DNA from: Achatina immaculata
Taxonomy: Eukaryota > Mollusca > Gastropoda > Stylommatophora > Achatinidae
NCBI GenBank assembly: GCA_009760885.1
Contig: CM019707.1
Coordinates: 36,568,234-36,632,233, forward strand
Direction of reading: 5' to 3'
Length of the DNA stretch: 64,000 nt
How positions within the stretch are numbered: position 1 is the stretch's first letter; each line of letters begins with the position of its first letter. The notes under the pieces were generated by a model that saw nothing but the letters and a program-made list of their open reading frames with translations, did no database searches and was not told the DNA's origin. Made by a program: the position numbers and the translations under genes. This document shows positions 21,735-31,378 of the stretch, piece by piece.

Positions 21735-22870
21735 CTTTAAAATGTAATCTTACTAGAGGGTGTTACTTTAATTTAATATGTATTCTTACTAGAGGGTGTT
21801 ACTTTAATTTAATATGTAATCTTACTAGAGGGTGTTACTTTAATTTAATATGTAATCTTACTAGAGGGTGTTACTTTAATTTAATATGTAATCTTACTAG
21901 AGGGTGTTACTTTAATATGTAATCTTACTAGAGGGTGTTACTTTAATATGTAATCTTACTAGAGGGTGTTACTTTAATTTAATATGTATTCTTACTAGAG
22001 GGTGTTACTTTAATTTAATATGTAATCTTACTAGAGGGTGTTACTTTAATTTAATATGTAATCTTACTAGAGGGTGTTACTTTAATTTAATATGTAATCT
22101 TACTAGAGGGTGTTACTTTAATATGTAATCTTACTAGAGGGTGTTACTTTAATTTAATATGTAATCTTACTAGAGGGTGTTACTTTAATATGTAATCTTA
22201 CTAGAGGGTGTTACTTTAATATGTAATCTTACTAGAGGGTGTTACTTTAATTTAATATGTAATCTTACTAGAGGGTATTACTTTAATTTAATATGTAATC
22301 TTACTAGAGGGTGTTACTTTAATATGTAATCTTACTAGAGGGTGTTACTTTAATTTAATATGTAATCTTACTAGAGGGTGTTACTTTAATTTAATATGTA
22401 ATCTTACTAGAGGGTGTTACTTTAATTTAATATGTATTCTTACTAGAGGGTGTTACTTTAATTTAATATGTAATCTTACTAGAGGGTGTTACTTTAATAT
22501 GTAATCTTACTAGAGGGTGTTACTTTAATTTAATATGTAATCTTACTAGAGGGTGTTACTTTAAAATGTAATCTTACTAGAGGGTGTTACTTTAATATGT
22601 AATCTTACTAGAAGGTGTTACTTTAATATGTAATCTTACTAGAGGGTGTTACTTTAATATGTAATCTTACTAGAACATATTACTATAAAATGTAATCTTT
22701 CTAGAGCGTGTTACTTTAAAATGTAATATTATTAGAGCGTGTTACTTTAAAATGTAATGTTGCTAGAGGATGTTATTTTAAAATCTAATCTTACTAGAGT
22801 GTGTTATTTTAAAATGTAATCTTTCTAGAGCGTGTTACTTTAAAATGTAATCTTACTAGAGGGTGTTATT
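21735..22870 (+). repeat. 29/36-bp bimodal minisatellite, about 34 copies
   Basis: The unit is AATCTTACTAGAGGGTGTTA followed by CTTTAATATGT (short form) or the same with an extra TTTAATT (long form). Long and short forms are interspersed. Units after about 22660 are diverged. Stops limit any open frame. Confidence 0.97.
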
Positions 22871-22989
22871 GAACAATATTCCCCAGCAGCGGGGAACCCA
22901 CGTTCATATGCTCTTTGTTGCAAGTAGACTAATGGCAGAGCGCTGAGCTGTGCATGTTCGAACTACCACCATTCATTATGAACCTGTTG
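22871..22989. other. Spacer with a short dispersed tRNA-like word
   Basis: 22923-22972 (GGCAGAGCGCTGAGCTGTGC and GTTCGAACTACC) matches the reverse complement of 29988-30042. GTTCGAACTAC resembles a pol III B box. Too short for a firm call. Confidence 0.35.
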
Positions 22990-22991
22990 TA

Positions 22992-23932
22992 CTAGGGCTG
23001 TTCACAAAATACCGGGACTTTTTTTTCAGCAAACGAGTAGATTTACTGGCTTTTAAAATTTAGTTTCCTTCAAAGGAGTCCCCTGGTGACCGTATAAATT
23101 TATTCCAGCGATCCTGCCATTTAAGGAAGCAGCCCTGAAAGTCACTTTCTGAGATAACCCTCATTTGTCTTGTCGCGTTTGTTTGCATCTCTTCAACTTC
23201 ATCGAATCGGCGATCTTTAAATGTTTTCTTCAGATGAGGAAACAAGAAGAAGTCGCAGTGAGCAATGTCAGGTGAGTATGGAGGGTGTGGAAACAGCGGA
23301 ATGTGGTGTTTCGCCAAACATTTATTTGTTTTTGACAGACATGTGTGCAAGTGCACTGTCATGGTGAAGAATCCAATTGCCGATACATCTCTTCTCAGGA
23401 CGATGTCTGCACATAGAGTCACGGAGGCGTTGTAGGACTGCTAATGTAGAATTCTGTATTCACTGTCTACCCTCTGTGTTTGCTAGACATCGGTTAGTCC
23501 GAATGATTTCTCGCACATTTGCCACAGTCTCTTCTGTTTGAGGTGTATGTTTTGCCAGGGTGGTGGTCATCTTCAAACTATCGACGTCCACTTTTGAAGC
23601 CGGAAGATCACTAAAATGTCTTCCATCGACTTAGGAAGGAATCATCAAAGGCTAATTGTAGCGTTTCATAAGTTTCAGTACCAGTTTTCCCGAAGCGAAC
23701 GTAGAAATCAGCGTAGACACGCCGTTGAATTTTCTCGTCCATGTTCAAATGCGCCTGAACCTGCAAGTATGCCTTCACTTGGAGGCTTGCGAAATGTGAA
23801 TGACTAATAAGTTAACATTTTGCATACACACTCAAGAATGGTTACTACAACCCATCCCCTGGCGCAATTTCAATGCGTATTATAGTTTCCCAGAAAGAAA
23901 ATTCCGTCCCAGAACTTTTTGATCAGTTCTCG
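22992..23932 (-). mobile_element. Internally deleted mariner element with both ends
   Basis: 27-bp terminal inverted repeats, CTAGGGCTGTTCAC... at 22992 and its partner ending at 23932, match at about 19 positions. TA dinucleotides flank both ends (22990-22991 and 23933-23934). The minus-strand transposase N-terminus starts near 23742 (MDEKIQRRVYADFYVRFGKT); stops and shifts follow. The C-terminus at 23060-23422 has LPHPPYSP-like PHPPYSPDIAHCDFFLFPHL with the third catalytic Asp. The HHDNA-type motif is degenerate and the segment holding the first catalytic Asp is deleted. At about 0.94 kb it is shorter than the usual ~1.3 kb. Not mobile by itself. Confidence 0.88.
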
Positions 23933-23934
23933 TA

Positions 23935-24385
23935 TTGCTCCAGCTTTTGTAACCTTGGTTACCGCGCAGTCTTGAAATAGCCTTCACTGTTTTCAGAGTT
24001 CTTCCCCTTACACAGAAGATGTCGAGAGCCGTCTTGGGAACAACTGCAGAAGATCTTTTAAATGAAATCTCGAACTACAACAACAATGAAACACTATCTG
24101 GTAAATGAAATCTGGAACTGCAACAACAATGAGGCACTATCTGGTAAATGAAATCCAAGTTTATGGCCTAACCTGGATAAGGGGCCAGGGATCACCATAA
24201 TTACCTTGTGGGCGGAACCTGGTAAAGAAGTACTGCACACTGGCTTCCTTTTGGATCCTCCCAAGGACTAACAAAAATAACGGTCATAACCCGCTCCCTA
24301 TCCGACACGAAGCTGTGCCTCAACACCTTCACAGCATCGGCTACAAAGAACAACAGCCTGCATGCGTTTCCAGGGAGACAGAAGA
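23935..24385. other. Unannotated stretch with a 2-copy 48-bp repeat
   Basis: 24059-24152 contains two copies of a unit with AAATGAAATC, TACAACAACAATGA and CACTATCTGGT. Otherwise nothing recognised. Confidence 0.6.
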
Positions 24386-24952
24386 CAAGACAAAACAAGA
24401 CAAGGCAAGGCAAAACAAGGCAAGACAAGACAAGACAAAACAAGACAAGGCAAGGCAAGGCAAGGCAAAACAAGACAAGACAAGACAAGACAAAACAAGA
24501 CAAAACAAGACAAAACAAGACAAGGCAAGGCAAGGCAAAACAAGACAAGACAAGGCAAGGCAAGGCAAGGCAAAACAAGACAAGACAAGACAAAACAAGA
24601 CAAGGCAAGGCAAGGCAAAACAAGACAAAACAAGACAAAACAAGACAAGACAAAACAATACAAGGCAAGGCAAAACAAGACAAGACAAGACAAGGGAAGG
24701 CAAGGCAAGGCAAAACAAAACAAGACAAGACAAGACAAAACAAGACAAGACAAGACAAGACAAGACAAGACAAGGCAAGGCAAGACAAGGCAACGCAAAG
24801 CAAAACAAGACAAAACAAGACAAGACAAGACAAGACAAGACAAAACAAGACAAGGCAAGGCAAGACAAGAAAAGACAAAACAAGATAAGGCAAGGCAAGG
24901 CAAGACAAAACAAGACAAGGCAAGGTAAGACGAAACAAGACAAGACAAGACA
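24386..24952 (+). repeat. Pentanucleotide (CAARR)n array, about 113 units
   Basis: Tandem CAAGA, CAAGG and CAAAA in mixed order over about 565 bp. A 5-bp period with no stop words keeps several frames open on both strands (Lys/Gln/Asp/Arg on plus; Leu/Cys/Val/Ser/Pro on minus). These long open frames are not genes. Confidence 0.97.
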
Positions 24953-25034
24953 GCTTTCCTGAGATAAGTCTAATTACTTATTATCACAGCTTTTTTGTGT
25001 CTACTTCTGTATCTAGTTTATATATAGGCTTGCA

Positions 25035-25240
25035 TACGAAAACTGTCTGTATGAAGTGTTAAAAATCTGTAGAGACAATACAAGAGTCTGGAAAGAAATC
25101 AGCCTTCTCTGTGAACGTATTGGAGGGCCTAACCACCAGCAAATATCATCTAATTTTCTCAACGTGACAGCCGTCCAAGGAGCTGGTGATGTAGTGGCAG
25201 AGGCGATCAATGAGATTCATGTACAGTTCATTTGAAATAC
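25035..25240 (+). mobile_element. Possible LINE linker fragment
   Basis: Plus-strand frame VWKEISLLCERIGGP then VVAEAINEIHVQF, ending at a stop near 25234, resembles the linker between endonuclease and RT in jockey-type LINEs. There is no catalytic motif, so confidence is low. Confidence 0.35.
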
Positions 25241-25286
25241 ACTGGATGAAAGATTGAAAAGATTGTGAAATACTGAAATCTCACAT

Positions 25287-25287
<1 letters not shown>

Positions 25288-25361
<74 letters not shown>
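25288..25361 (+). repeat. (TG)n(AG)n compound microsatellite
   Basis: About 11 TG units pass directly into about 25 AG units. Confidence 0.97.
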
Positions 25362-25366
<5 letters not shown>

Positions 25367-25489
25367 GAGGAATGTGGTAAAAGTTTCAAATTTTTGCTAC
25401 ATTATTTCGCACTTTTTTGTTGTTAGCAGCAAATGCTACATGGCAGACATATTTATAAAAGAGGTGGATGTTATATACATTTATTTCGC

Positions 25490-25806
25490 CCTCTCTGTCC
25501 GTCTGTCTATGTGCGTCTCTGTCCTTCTGTCCGTCTTCATCTGTCTGTCTGCCTGTCTGTCTATGTGCGTCTCTGTCCTTCTGTCCGTCTCCATCTGTTT
25601 GTTTGCTTGCCTATCTGTCTGTCTGTCTATTTCTCTGTCCCTCTGGCTGTCCGTCTGTCTCTACGTCTCTTTCTGTCCGTCTTTCTGTCTCTACGTCTCT
25701 TTCTGCCCGTCTTTCTGTCTTTATGTCTCTCTGTATCTCTGCTTTTCTATCTGTCTATCTACCTATTTTTCTGTCTGTATGTCCGTCTGTCTGTCTGTGT
25801 GTCTGT
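25490..25806 (+). repeat. Degenerate (CTGT)n array
   Basis: GTCTGTCTG-rich tract with larger internal repeats (two copies of GTCTATGTGCGTCTCTGTCC about 65 bp apart). Open frames are compositional. Confidence 0.9.
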
Positions 25807-25875
25807 TATGAAAGTAAAATTAATTAAATACATGCAATTAACTGTTTTATACAGTTCAAAGTGTGAATCCCTTTC

Positions 25876-25918
25876 AAACAATTATTTGGCTTCCAGTCAT
25901 TTATTTGTTTCGTTTATG
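25876..25918. repeat. 43-bp dispersed repeat, copy 1
   Basis: Identical over 43 bases to 47136-47178 in the same orientation (begins AAACAATTATTTGGC, ends GTTTCGTTTATG). Flanks are partly similar. Family unknown. Confidence 0.9.
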
Positions 25919-25982
25919 AACGTTGTAGTTTTTGCATGTCACCCTCTGAATGTAAGCCTTTATTTTGAAATGCTACCCATAC

Positions 25983-26132
25983 TTGTTACATATCTAGTGT
26001 GTTTGTATAGCTCTGCATACTAGCTACATATCTTGTGTGTTTGTATAGCTCTACATATTTGTTACATATCTTGTGTGTTTGTATAGCTCTACATATTTGT
26101 TACATATCTTGTGTTTTTGTAAAGCTCTGGAT
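25983..26132 (+). repeat. 38-bp tandem repeat, 4 copies
   Basis: The unit is TTGTTACATATCTTGTGTGT followed by TTGTATAGCTCTACATAT, with TACATA at 25987, 26025, 26063 and 26101. Confidence 0.95.
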
Positions 26133-26194
26133 CTAAATGCTAGAGACAGACTGAAAGCTGAGAGCTGGCATTTACCAGAGTTTTGAAAATAAAT

Positions 26195-27010
26195 TTTCTT
26201 AATCTGTCTGCCATTCTGTGTGACCGCCTGACTGTAGTTCAGTCTGTATGCCTGTCTGCTTGTCTGCCAATCTGTCTGGCCAGCTAACTGTAGTTCTGTC
26301 TGTATGCCTGTCTGCTTGTCTACCAATCTGTCTGGCCGCCTAACTGTAGTTCTTTCTGTGTGCCTGTCTGCTTTTCTGCCAGTCTGTCTGACCGCCTAAC
26401 TGTAGTTCTGTTTGTATGCCTGTCTGTTTGTCTGCCAATCTGTCTGACCGCCTAACTGTAGTTCTGTCTGTATGCCTGTCTGTTTCTCTGCCAATCTGTC
26501 TGACCGCCTAACTGTAGTTCTGTTTGTATGCCTGTCTGTTTGTCTGCCAATCTGTCTGACCGCCTAACTGTAGTTCTGTCTGTATGCCTGTCTGCTTGTC
26601 TACCAATCTGTCTGGCCGCCTAACTGTAGTTCTTTCTGTGTGCCTGTCTGCTTCTCTGCCAGTCTGTCTGACCGCCTAACTGTAGTTCTGTTTGTATGCC
26701 TGTCTGTTTGTCTGCCAATCTGTCTGACCGCCTAACTGTAATTCTGTCTGTATGCCTGTCTGCTTGTCTACCAGTCTGTCTGACCGCCTGACTGTAGTTC
26801 TGTCTGTATGTCTGTCTGCTTGTCTAGAAGTCTGCCTGACTGCCTGACTGTAGTTCTGTCTGTATGCCTGTCTGGTTGTCTGCCAATCTGTCTGACCGCC
26901 TGTCTGTAATTCTGTCTGTATGACTGTCTGCTTGTCTGCCAATCTGTCTGGGCGCCTGAAAGTAGTTCTGTCTCTATGCCGGTCTGCCTGTCTGCCAGTC
27001 CATCTCCCGC
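26195..27010 (+). repeat. 56-bp minisatellite, about 14 copies
   Basis: The unit contains CTGACCGCCTAACTGTAGTT, CTGTCTGTATGCCTGTCTG and TTGTCTGCCAATCTGT. Period 56 was measured at 26335 and 26391. A variant TTCTTTCTGTGTGCC unit recurs at 26351 and 26631, a 280-bp (5-unit) higher-order period. Confidence 0.97.
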
Positions 27011-27239
27011 CTGCCTGCCTATAATTAGTTTATGTAGGCTATTCTGAACATGCGGATATGTGACAGTTTGAAAACCCAAAGAGCAACAGCCCTGGCAGAG
27101 AACAGGTAACACAAAACAGGAAATTAAGACACGGGCTATTTCTAAAATAATCTGCAGGTAACTCTCAATGATGTCAAGGGCATGAGAGAGCTGACAGGCA
27201 GCGTGTAATTACACGCAGTTTGTTTCATGAAATATATCA

Positions 27240-27522
27240 ACAGTCTACACATCAAACATATCACATAAACAGTCAACTATGTACCGTCCGCCCACACAAC
27301 AGACAACTTTAAAGTATATACAGACGGTTCACACAATAGATAATAATGAACTATACACAGATCGCCCACACAACAGACAACAATATACTATACACAGACC
27401 GCCCACATAACAGACAATAATAAGCTATACAGTGACGCTCACACAACAGACAATAATAAGCTATACAGAGACGCCCACACAACAGACAATAATAAACTAT
27501 ACACTGACCGCCCATACATCAG
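27240..27522 (+). repeat. ~39-bp minisatellite, interrupted by a LINE
   Basis: About 7 units of ACAACAGACAATAATAAACT followed by ATACACTGACCGCCCAC, with length variation. The array resumes at 27796-27860 on the far side of the LINE-E insertion. Confidence 0.9.
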
Positions 27523-27785
27523 CCAGTCAGTCATTTCCATGTTCCTTGCTGAACTTTGCCTCCCTAACAGCTCTCCTGTAGGCCTCTCGGTTGTGAGCAA
27601 GACGCCCTGCTGCTGATGCGTCCATTCGCAGATCATCAACGATGTCTTGCAGCCATCTTCGTCTTGGTCTTCCTCTCTTTCTTTTTTCCCATTATGTATT
27701 CTTCCAAGACGGTCTTCTCTAAATTCTCATGACGTTTAATATGTCCAAAATGTTTATGTTTTCTGTGTTTAATCTTCCTTACCCT
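27523..27785 (-). mobile_element. LINE-E copy 2, flanked by a 10-bp target-site duplication
   Basis: Minus-strand sequence matches the LINE-E tail at 12409-12650: TTTTGGACATATTAAACGTC, the RGRPRRRW region, LQDIVDDLRMDASAAGRLAH, and WEAKFSKEH-like, ending TGACTGACTGG. CATACATCAG occurs at 27513-27522 and again at 27786-27795, directly flanking the insert. The ORF is a short 3' remnant with a shift. Confidence 0.88.
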
Positions 27786-27795
27786 CATACATCAG

Positions 27796-27860
27796 AGAGT
27801 AATAAAGTATCATTGACCGCCTACACACTAGAAAACAATAAACTATACACTATGTGCAGT
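27796..27860 (+). repeat. Right part of the interrupted ~39-bp minisatellite
   Basis: AAAGTATCATTGACCGCCTA and AACAATAAACTATACACT continue the unit seen left of the LINE insertion. Confidence 0.85.
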
Positions 27861-28190
27861 ACTATACGACCCACGCTAAATCTATACTTTCCTCTACTGT
27901 CCTCAAGCTAACATAAAGATTCAAGTTCGGTAGTTCTCAGACTTTCTCAGATTGTGCCACACTTGTCAATGCAAATTTCTTTTGTGGCACAATGTTCTTA
28001 ACGCCAGGCTCTTGTGTCACCTACCGTAAATTTATAGTAAACTACAGTTTACGTTCATTTACTGTAATCTAATTCGTTTACAGTAAATATTTTTTTCTAT
28101 ATTGAAATCTCCCATAAAAATTGGAATCTTTAAATTCTGTGCACGCTTTATATAAGGTCGAAACACGGAGAACCACTTGGAGAATCCAAA
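27861..28190. other. Unannotated AT-rich stretch, possible hAT-like end
   Basis: GGTAGTTCTCAGACTTTCTC at 27930 resembles hAT ends (GGTTCTCA) but I find no partner end. The rest is unrecognised. Confidence 0.35.
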
Positions 28191-28194
28191 GCAG

Positions 28195-28310
28195 ATTATC
28201 AAATGGACGCATCAGCAGCAGCAGGCCATCTTGCTCACAACCGAGAGGCCTACAGGAGAGCTGTTAGGGAGGCAAAGTTCCGCAATGGGACATGCAAATG
28301 ACTGACTGAA
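28195..28310 (+). mobile_element. LINE-E copy 3, short 3' end
   Basis: QMDASAAAGHLAHNREAY, RAVREAKFRNGTCK, then TGACTGACTGA. It is the very end of LINE-E. Confidence 0.75.
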
Positions 28311-28681
28311 AGCAGATTGAGTGGATTTGAAAGAAGATGTCCCGAGAAAATTTTGAGAATACTTTGGGAAGAACACATGACAAAGGAGGAAAATAGTCAA
28401 ACGAACGGACATTGAGAACATTACTAAAGAGGTCAAAAGACGACGTAGGAAATGGCTGGGCCGCATACTACCAATGGAAGAAAAAAAACAAGACACCCCT
28501 TATCACTTTGACTTGGACACCCCAAGGGAAAAGTAAGTGAGGCAGGGCACTGGGAACACGGAGACGCAAAATATAGGAAGAGCTAAAGGAAGCGGGAAAG
28601 ACGTGGTTTGAGGTATCCCGATTTGCTTAAGACAAGATTGTCTGGGTAACTTTTGTTGATGCCTTATACTTCATGTGGAAT
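28311..28681 (+). mobile_element. LINE 3'-end relic of another family
   Basis: Contains VKRRRRKWLGRILPM, a TLTWTPQGK-like block across a shift, an ELKEAGKTWFEV-like block and DKIVWVTFVDALYFMWN across shifts. This is the basic tail C-terminal to RT. It leads straight into a (GATGAA)-type array. Confidence 0.7.
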
Positions 28682-28972
28682 ACTCAGCACTGATGATAAT
28701 GAATAAGAATGATGATGATGAAGTATGATAATGATGAAGAATGATGACGATGAAGTATGATAATGATGAAGTATGATAATGATGAAGAATGATAATGATG
28801 AAGTATGATAATGATGAAGTATGATAATGATGAAGTATGATAATGATGAAGAATGATGATGATGAAGAATGATAATGATGAAGTATGATAATGACGAAGT
28901 ATGATAATGATGAAGAATGATGATGATGAAGTATGATAATGATGAAGAATGATGATGAAGAAGTATTTTATA
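28682..28972 (+). repeat. GATGATGAA/GTATGATAAT minisatellite
   Basis: Interspersed GAAGTATGATAATGAT (15-18 bp) and GAAGAATGATGATGAT units. Adjoins a LINE 3' end, so it may have grown from its tail. Confidence 0.93.
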
Positions 28973-29348
28973 TACGTTTTTGTTTTTTTTCCTCTCAGGT
29001 ATTTCGTTTGGCATGTCTTATTACAAAAATAACAAAATAAATACTTGAGAAAAATTTAAGATTTTTTAATACATGCTCCTTATTCTCAATTCAAAATATG
29101 GGCCTCATCAGAGGGACAGTTCTTCCTTTCTCCTTGAGAAATCTTTAGCTTACCATTAGTTCATTTTACATAATTATTCTTATGCAAATATAATAGCATA
29201 AATAGGCAAAAATCCCCCCCCCCCCCGAGTTGAGTGAAAATACTTTTTTTGTTGTCAAAATTTGGCGACACACCTCTAACTCTCATGCAGGGCATTACTA
29301 TGCCGCAGCAGACCCAGTTAGGAAAAAAAATGGGGGCTAGAACTAGCG
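28973..29348. other. Unannotated AT-rich stretch with a C-run
   Basis: C-run at 29214-29226. No gene or repeat recognised. Confidence 0.55.
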
Positions 29349-29547
29349 AATGAACTGTGCTAGTTTATTTTGTGAGACCACGTGTACCAGCATACAGACA
29401 CTGACTGACCAGCACAAAGACACTGACTGACCAGCACAAAGACACTGACTGACCAGCACAAAGACACTGACTGACCAGCACAAAGACCAGCATACCTGTG
29501 AAGACCTGTGACTGAATATGTGGGTTTTCTTTCTGTCCTCTACAGTA
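29349..29547 (+). repeat. Dispersed repeat with an internal 22-bp array
   Basis: GAACTGTGCTAG and GAGACCACGTGTACCAGCA at the left and GTTTTCTTTCTGTCCTCTAC at the right match 36676-36762. Between them are about four 22-bp units (CAGCACAAAGACACTGACTG plus AC; starts 29388, 29410, 29432, 29454). The 36.7-kb copy has one unit. Confidence 0.85.
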
Positions 29548-29940
29548 AACAAAGGACAAGATAGATTAGTGTTAATACATAAAATAGAAAGCACATGAAC
29601 TGACTGATATAAGCTGAACTTATGGTAACACGCCTAAACTGATTGGTTAGTATTTTGAATTGAAAGGTCCTTATCTGATTGGCTAAATGCACTCGGTTTT
29701 AAATACTGGCTGGCTTTAATTGGTCGTCTGTATTCACTACTAATACTTCACTCGCACTGATTGATAATATGACTCTCCAAAAATTACTTTCTGCTTTTAT
29801 TTGGTTAAATTTATTCGCTATTAAATACTAGCTGACTTTGACTTGACTGGTTAATTTAATTCACTACTAGAAATTAGTTTTTTTTAAAAATCGCTGCTAA
29901 AACGAGGTGAATTATAAAAAGTAAAGGCAATTTGAAAACT
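29548..29940. other. Decayed tandem repeat or unannotated sequence
   Basis: Words such as TTGGTTA, TTAAATACTGGCTG and TTCACTACTA recur loosely 2-3 times. No gene recognised. Confidence 0.45.
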
Positions 29941-30072
29941 ACCCGCTAATAACAATGCTTAGAAGTTGACGCAATACCTGCACTTTCGCATGGTTGATGG
30001 GTAGTTCGAACACGCACAGCGCAGCTCTCTGCCCTTAGTCCAGTAGATGCCAAGGTAAAAAAAAACAAAACA

Positions 30073-30300
30073 AAGATGAACGCTGCACTGCTGGACTGAA
30101 CCATCGCTGAACAAAGCTCCGTTGTGAGATTTCTTAGAGCAGAGGGCGTGAAATCTGCTGAACGTGACCGTAGGATGTTGGCTGAGTACGAAGCTGAAGA
30201 GAGCACGACTCATCTAAAAATGTTATGAAAGCGTAGAAAGGTTTACAGCGCGGAAGAAAAATGCGCAACAAAACGAAGCTGAATCTAGTCAACACACGCT
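30073..30300 (+). mobile_element. Mariner transposase N-terminal relic
   Basis: Plus-strand frame MNAALLD then TIAEQSSVVRFLRAEGVKSA and RMLAEYEAEE, followed by KRRKVYS after a stop. This resembles the helix-turn-helix DNA-binding N-terminus of SETMAR-type mariner transposases. No catalytic domain or terminal repeats are found nearby. Confidence 0.55.
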
Positions 30301-31078
30301 CTCGCGCAGCGACCGCAATGGTGGAGAACAATGCAGCTTCTACTGGCTGAATGTCCGCATCATCCCTCTGTAAAACTTGTTTGGTGCAAGTTTACAAGTT
30401 GTAATTATTGGGAGGAATATATTTTCTCAAGATGGTTACAGACCAACTACCGTACTCGAGGCCGGTCTAGCTCCCCCATCATGACCCCCAGTCCATGTTC
30501 TCCCCTCCCCCTTGGTATATTGTATACTAATTTTGCATAAATCCTGAACATTTAATCAATACACAATACATTGACATGCAGTACAAATCACCAAGTCTGG
30601 AATTAAGGACACAGCATTTTAATCTCACTATACGCCACGACAACACATACAACTGACATTGACATCAACATGACATCAAGACAGGCGTCATTATAGTGAT
30701 AATTAAGCATGGTATCATATGATAACGGGTTCTCATGTTGCATTACTGAAAACCTGATGTACCTGGGGTCCGGGGCTCTCTTGGCCCTACACGTGGCCTA
30801 CACTACGAATCTAATGTGCAATGGCACTTATGCCAGGCAGCTAGCGCTGCCATGACACTCCTCTATATAACCGCGTTGCTAGAGCACAAGATCAAACTAC
30901 ATGAAAGAATTTTAACGAATCAAACATGTTGCCCATCCAATATACCTATAAATCACACCCAAAAGTGTGTCCATATTGATATACATAAATACAGAAACCT
31001 ACTTCACAGCTTACTGCACAACTACACAAGACAGCGCCCAGCCATTGCCTCTATCTACACTGATTCAAGCCAATGTTT

Positions 31079-31081
31079 ATA

Positions 31082-31150
<69 letters not shown>
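31079..31150 (+). repeat. (TA)n microsatellite at the LINE-A deletion junction
   Basis: About 35 TA units between the 5' UTR remnant and the linker of LINE-A copy 2, exactly where the endonuclease is missing. Confidence 0.95.
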
Positions 31151-31153
<3 letters not shown>

Positions 31154-31378
31154 CACACACAGGGAAAATAAAACTAAAATTAAAAAGCCAACACAAGAAA
31201 TCAGTACACAGAAAGATAAACAGCCACAGCCTACAAGACGAAAATACTAACAGTAATTTCAATCAGGAACTTGCCAATCATTCCACAACACTCAGTGAAG
31301 TTGAGGAGATAGGTATAGATGAATTATGGAATTCTTACAGCACAGCCATAATCACAGCACCAAAAGTAATACATAGAC

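Noticed and set aside
24201..24962. Long overlapping open frames of 188-245 codons on both strands
   Set aside because: They come from a stop-free pentanucleotide repeat, with no domain and no non-repeat extension.
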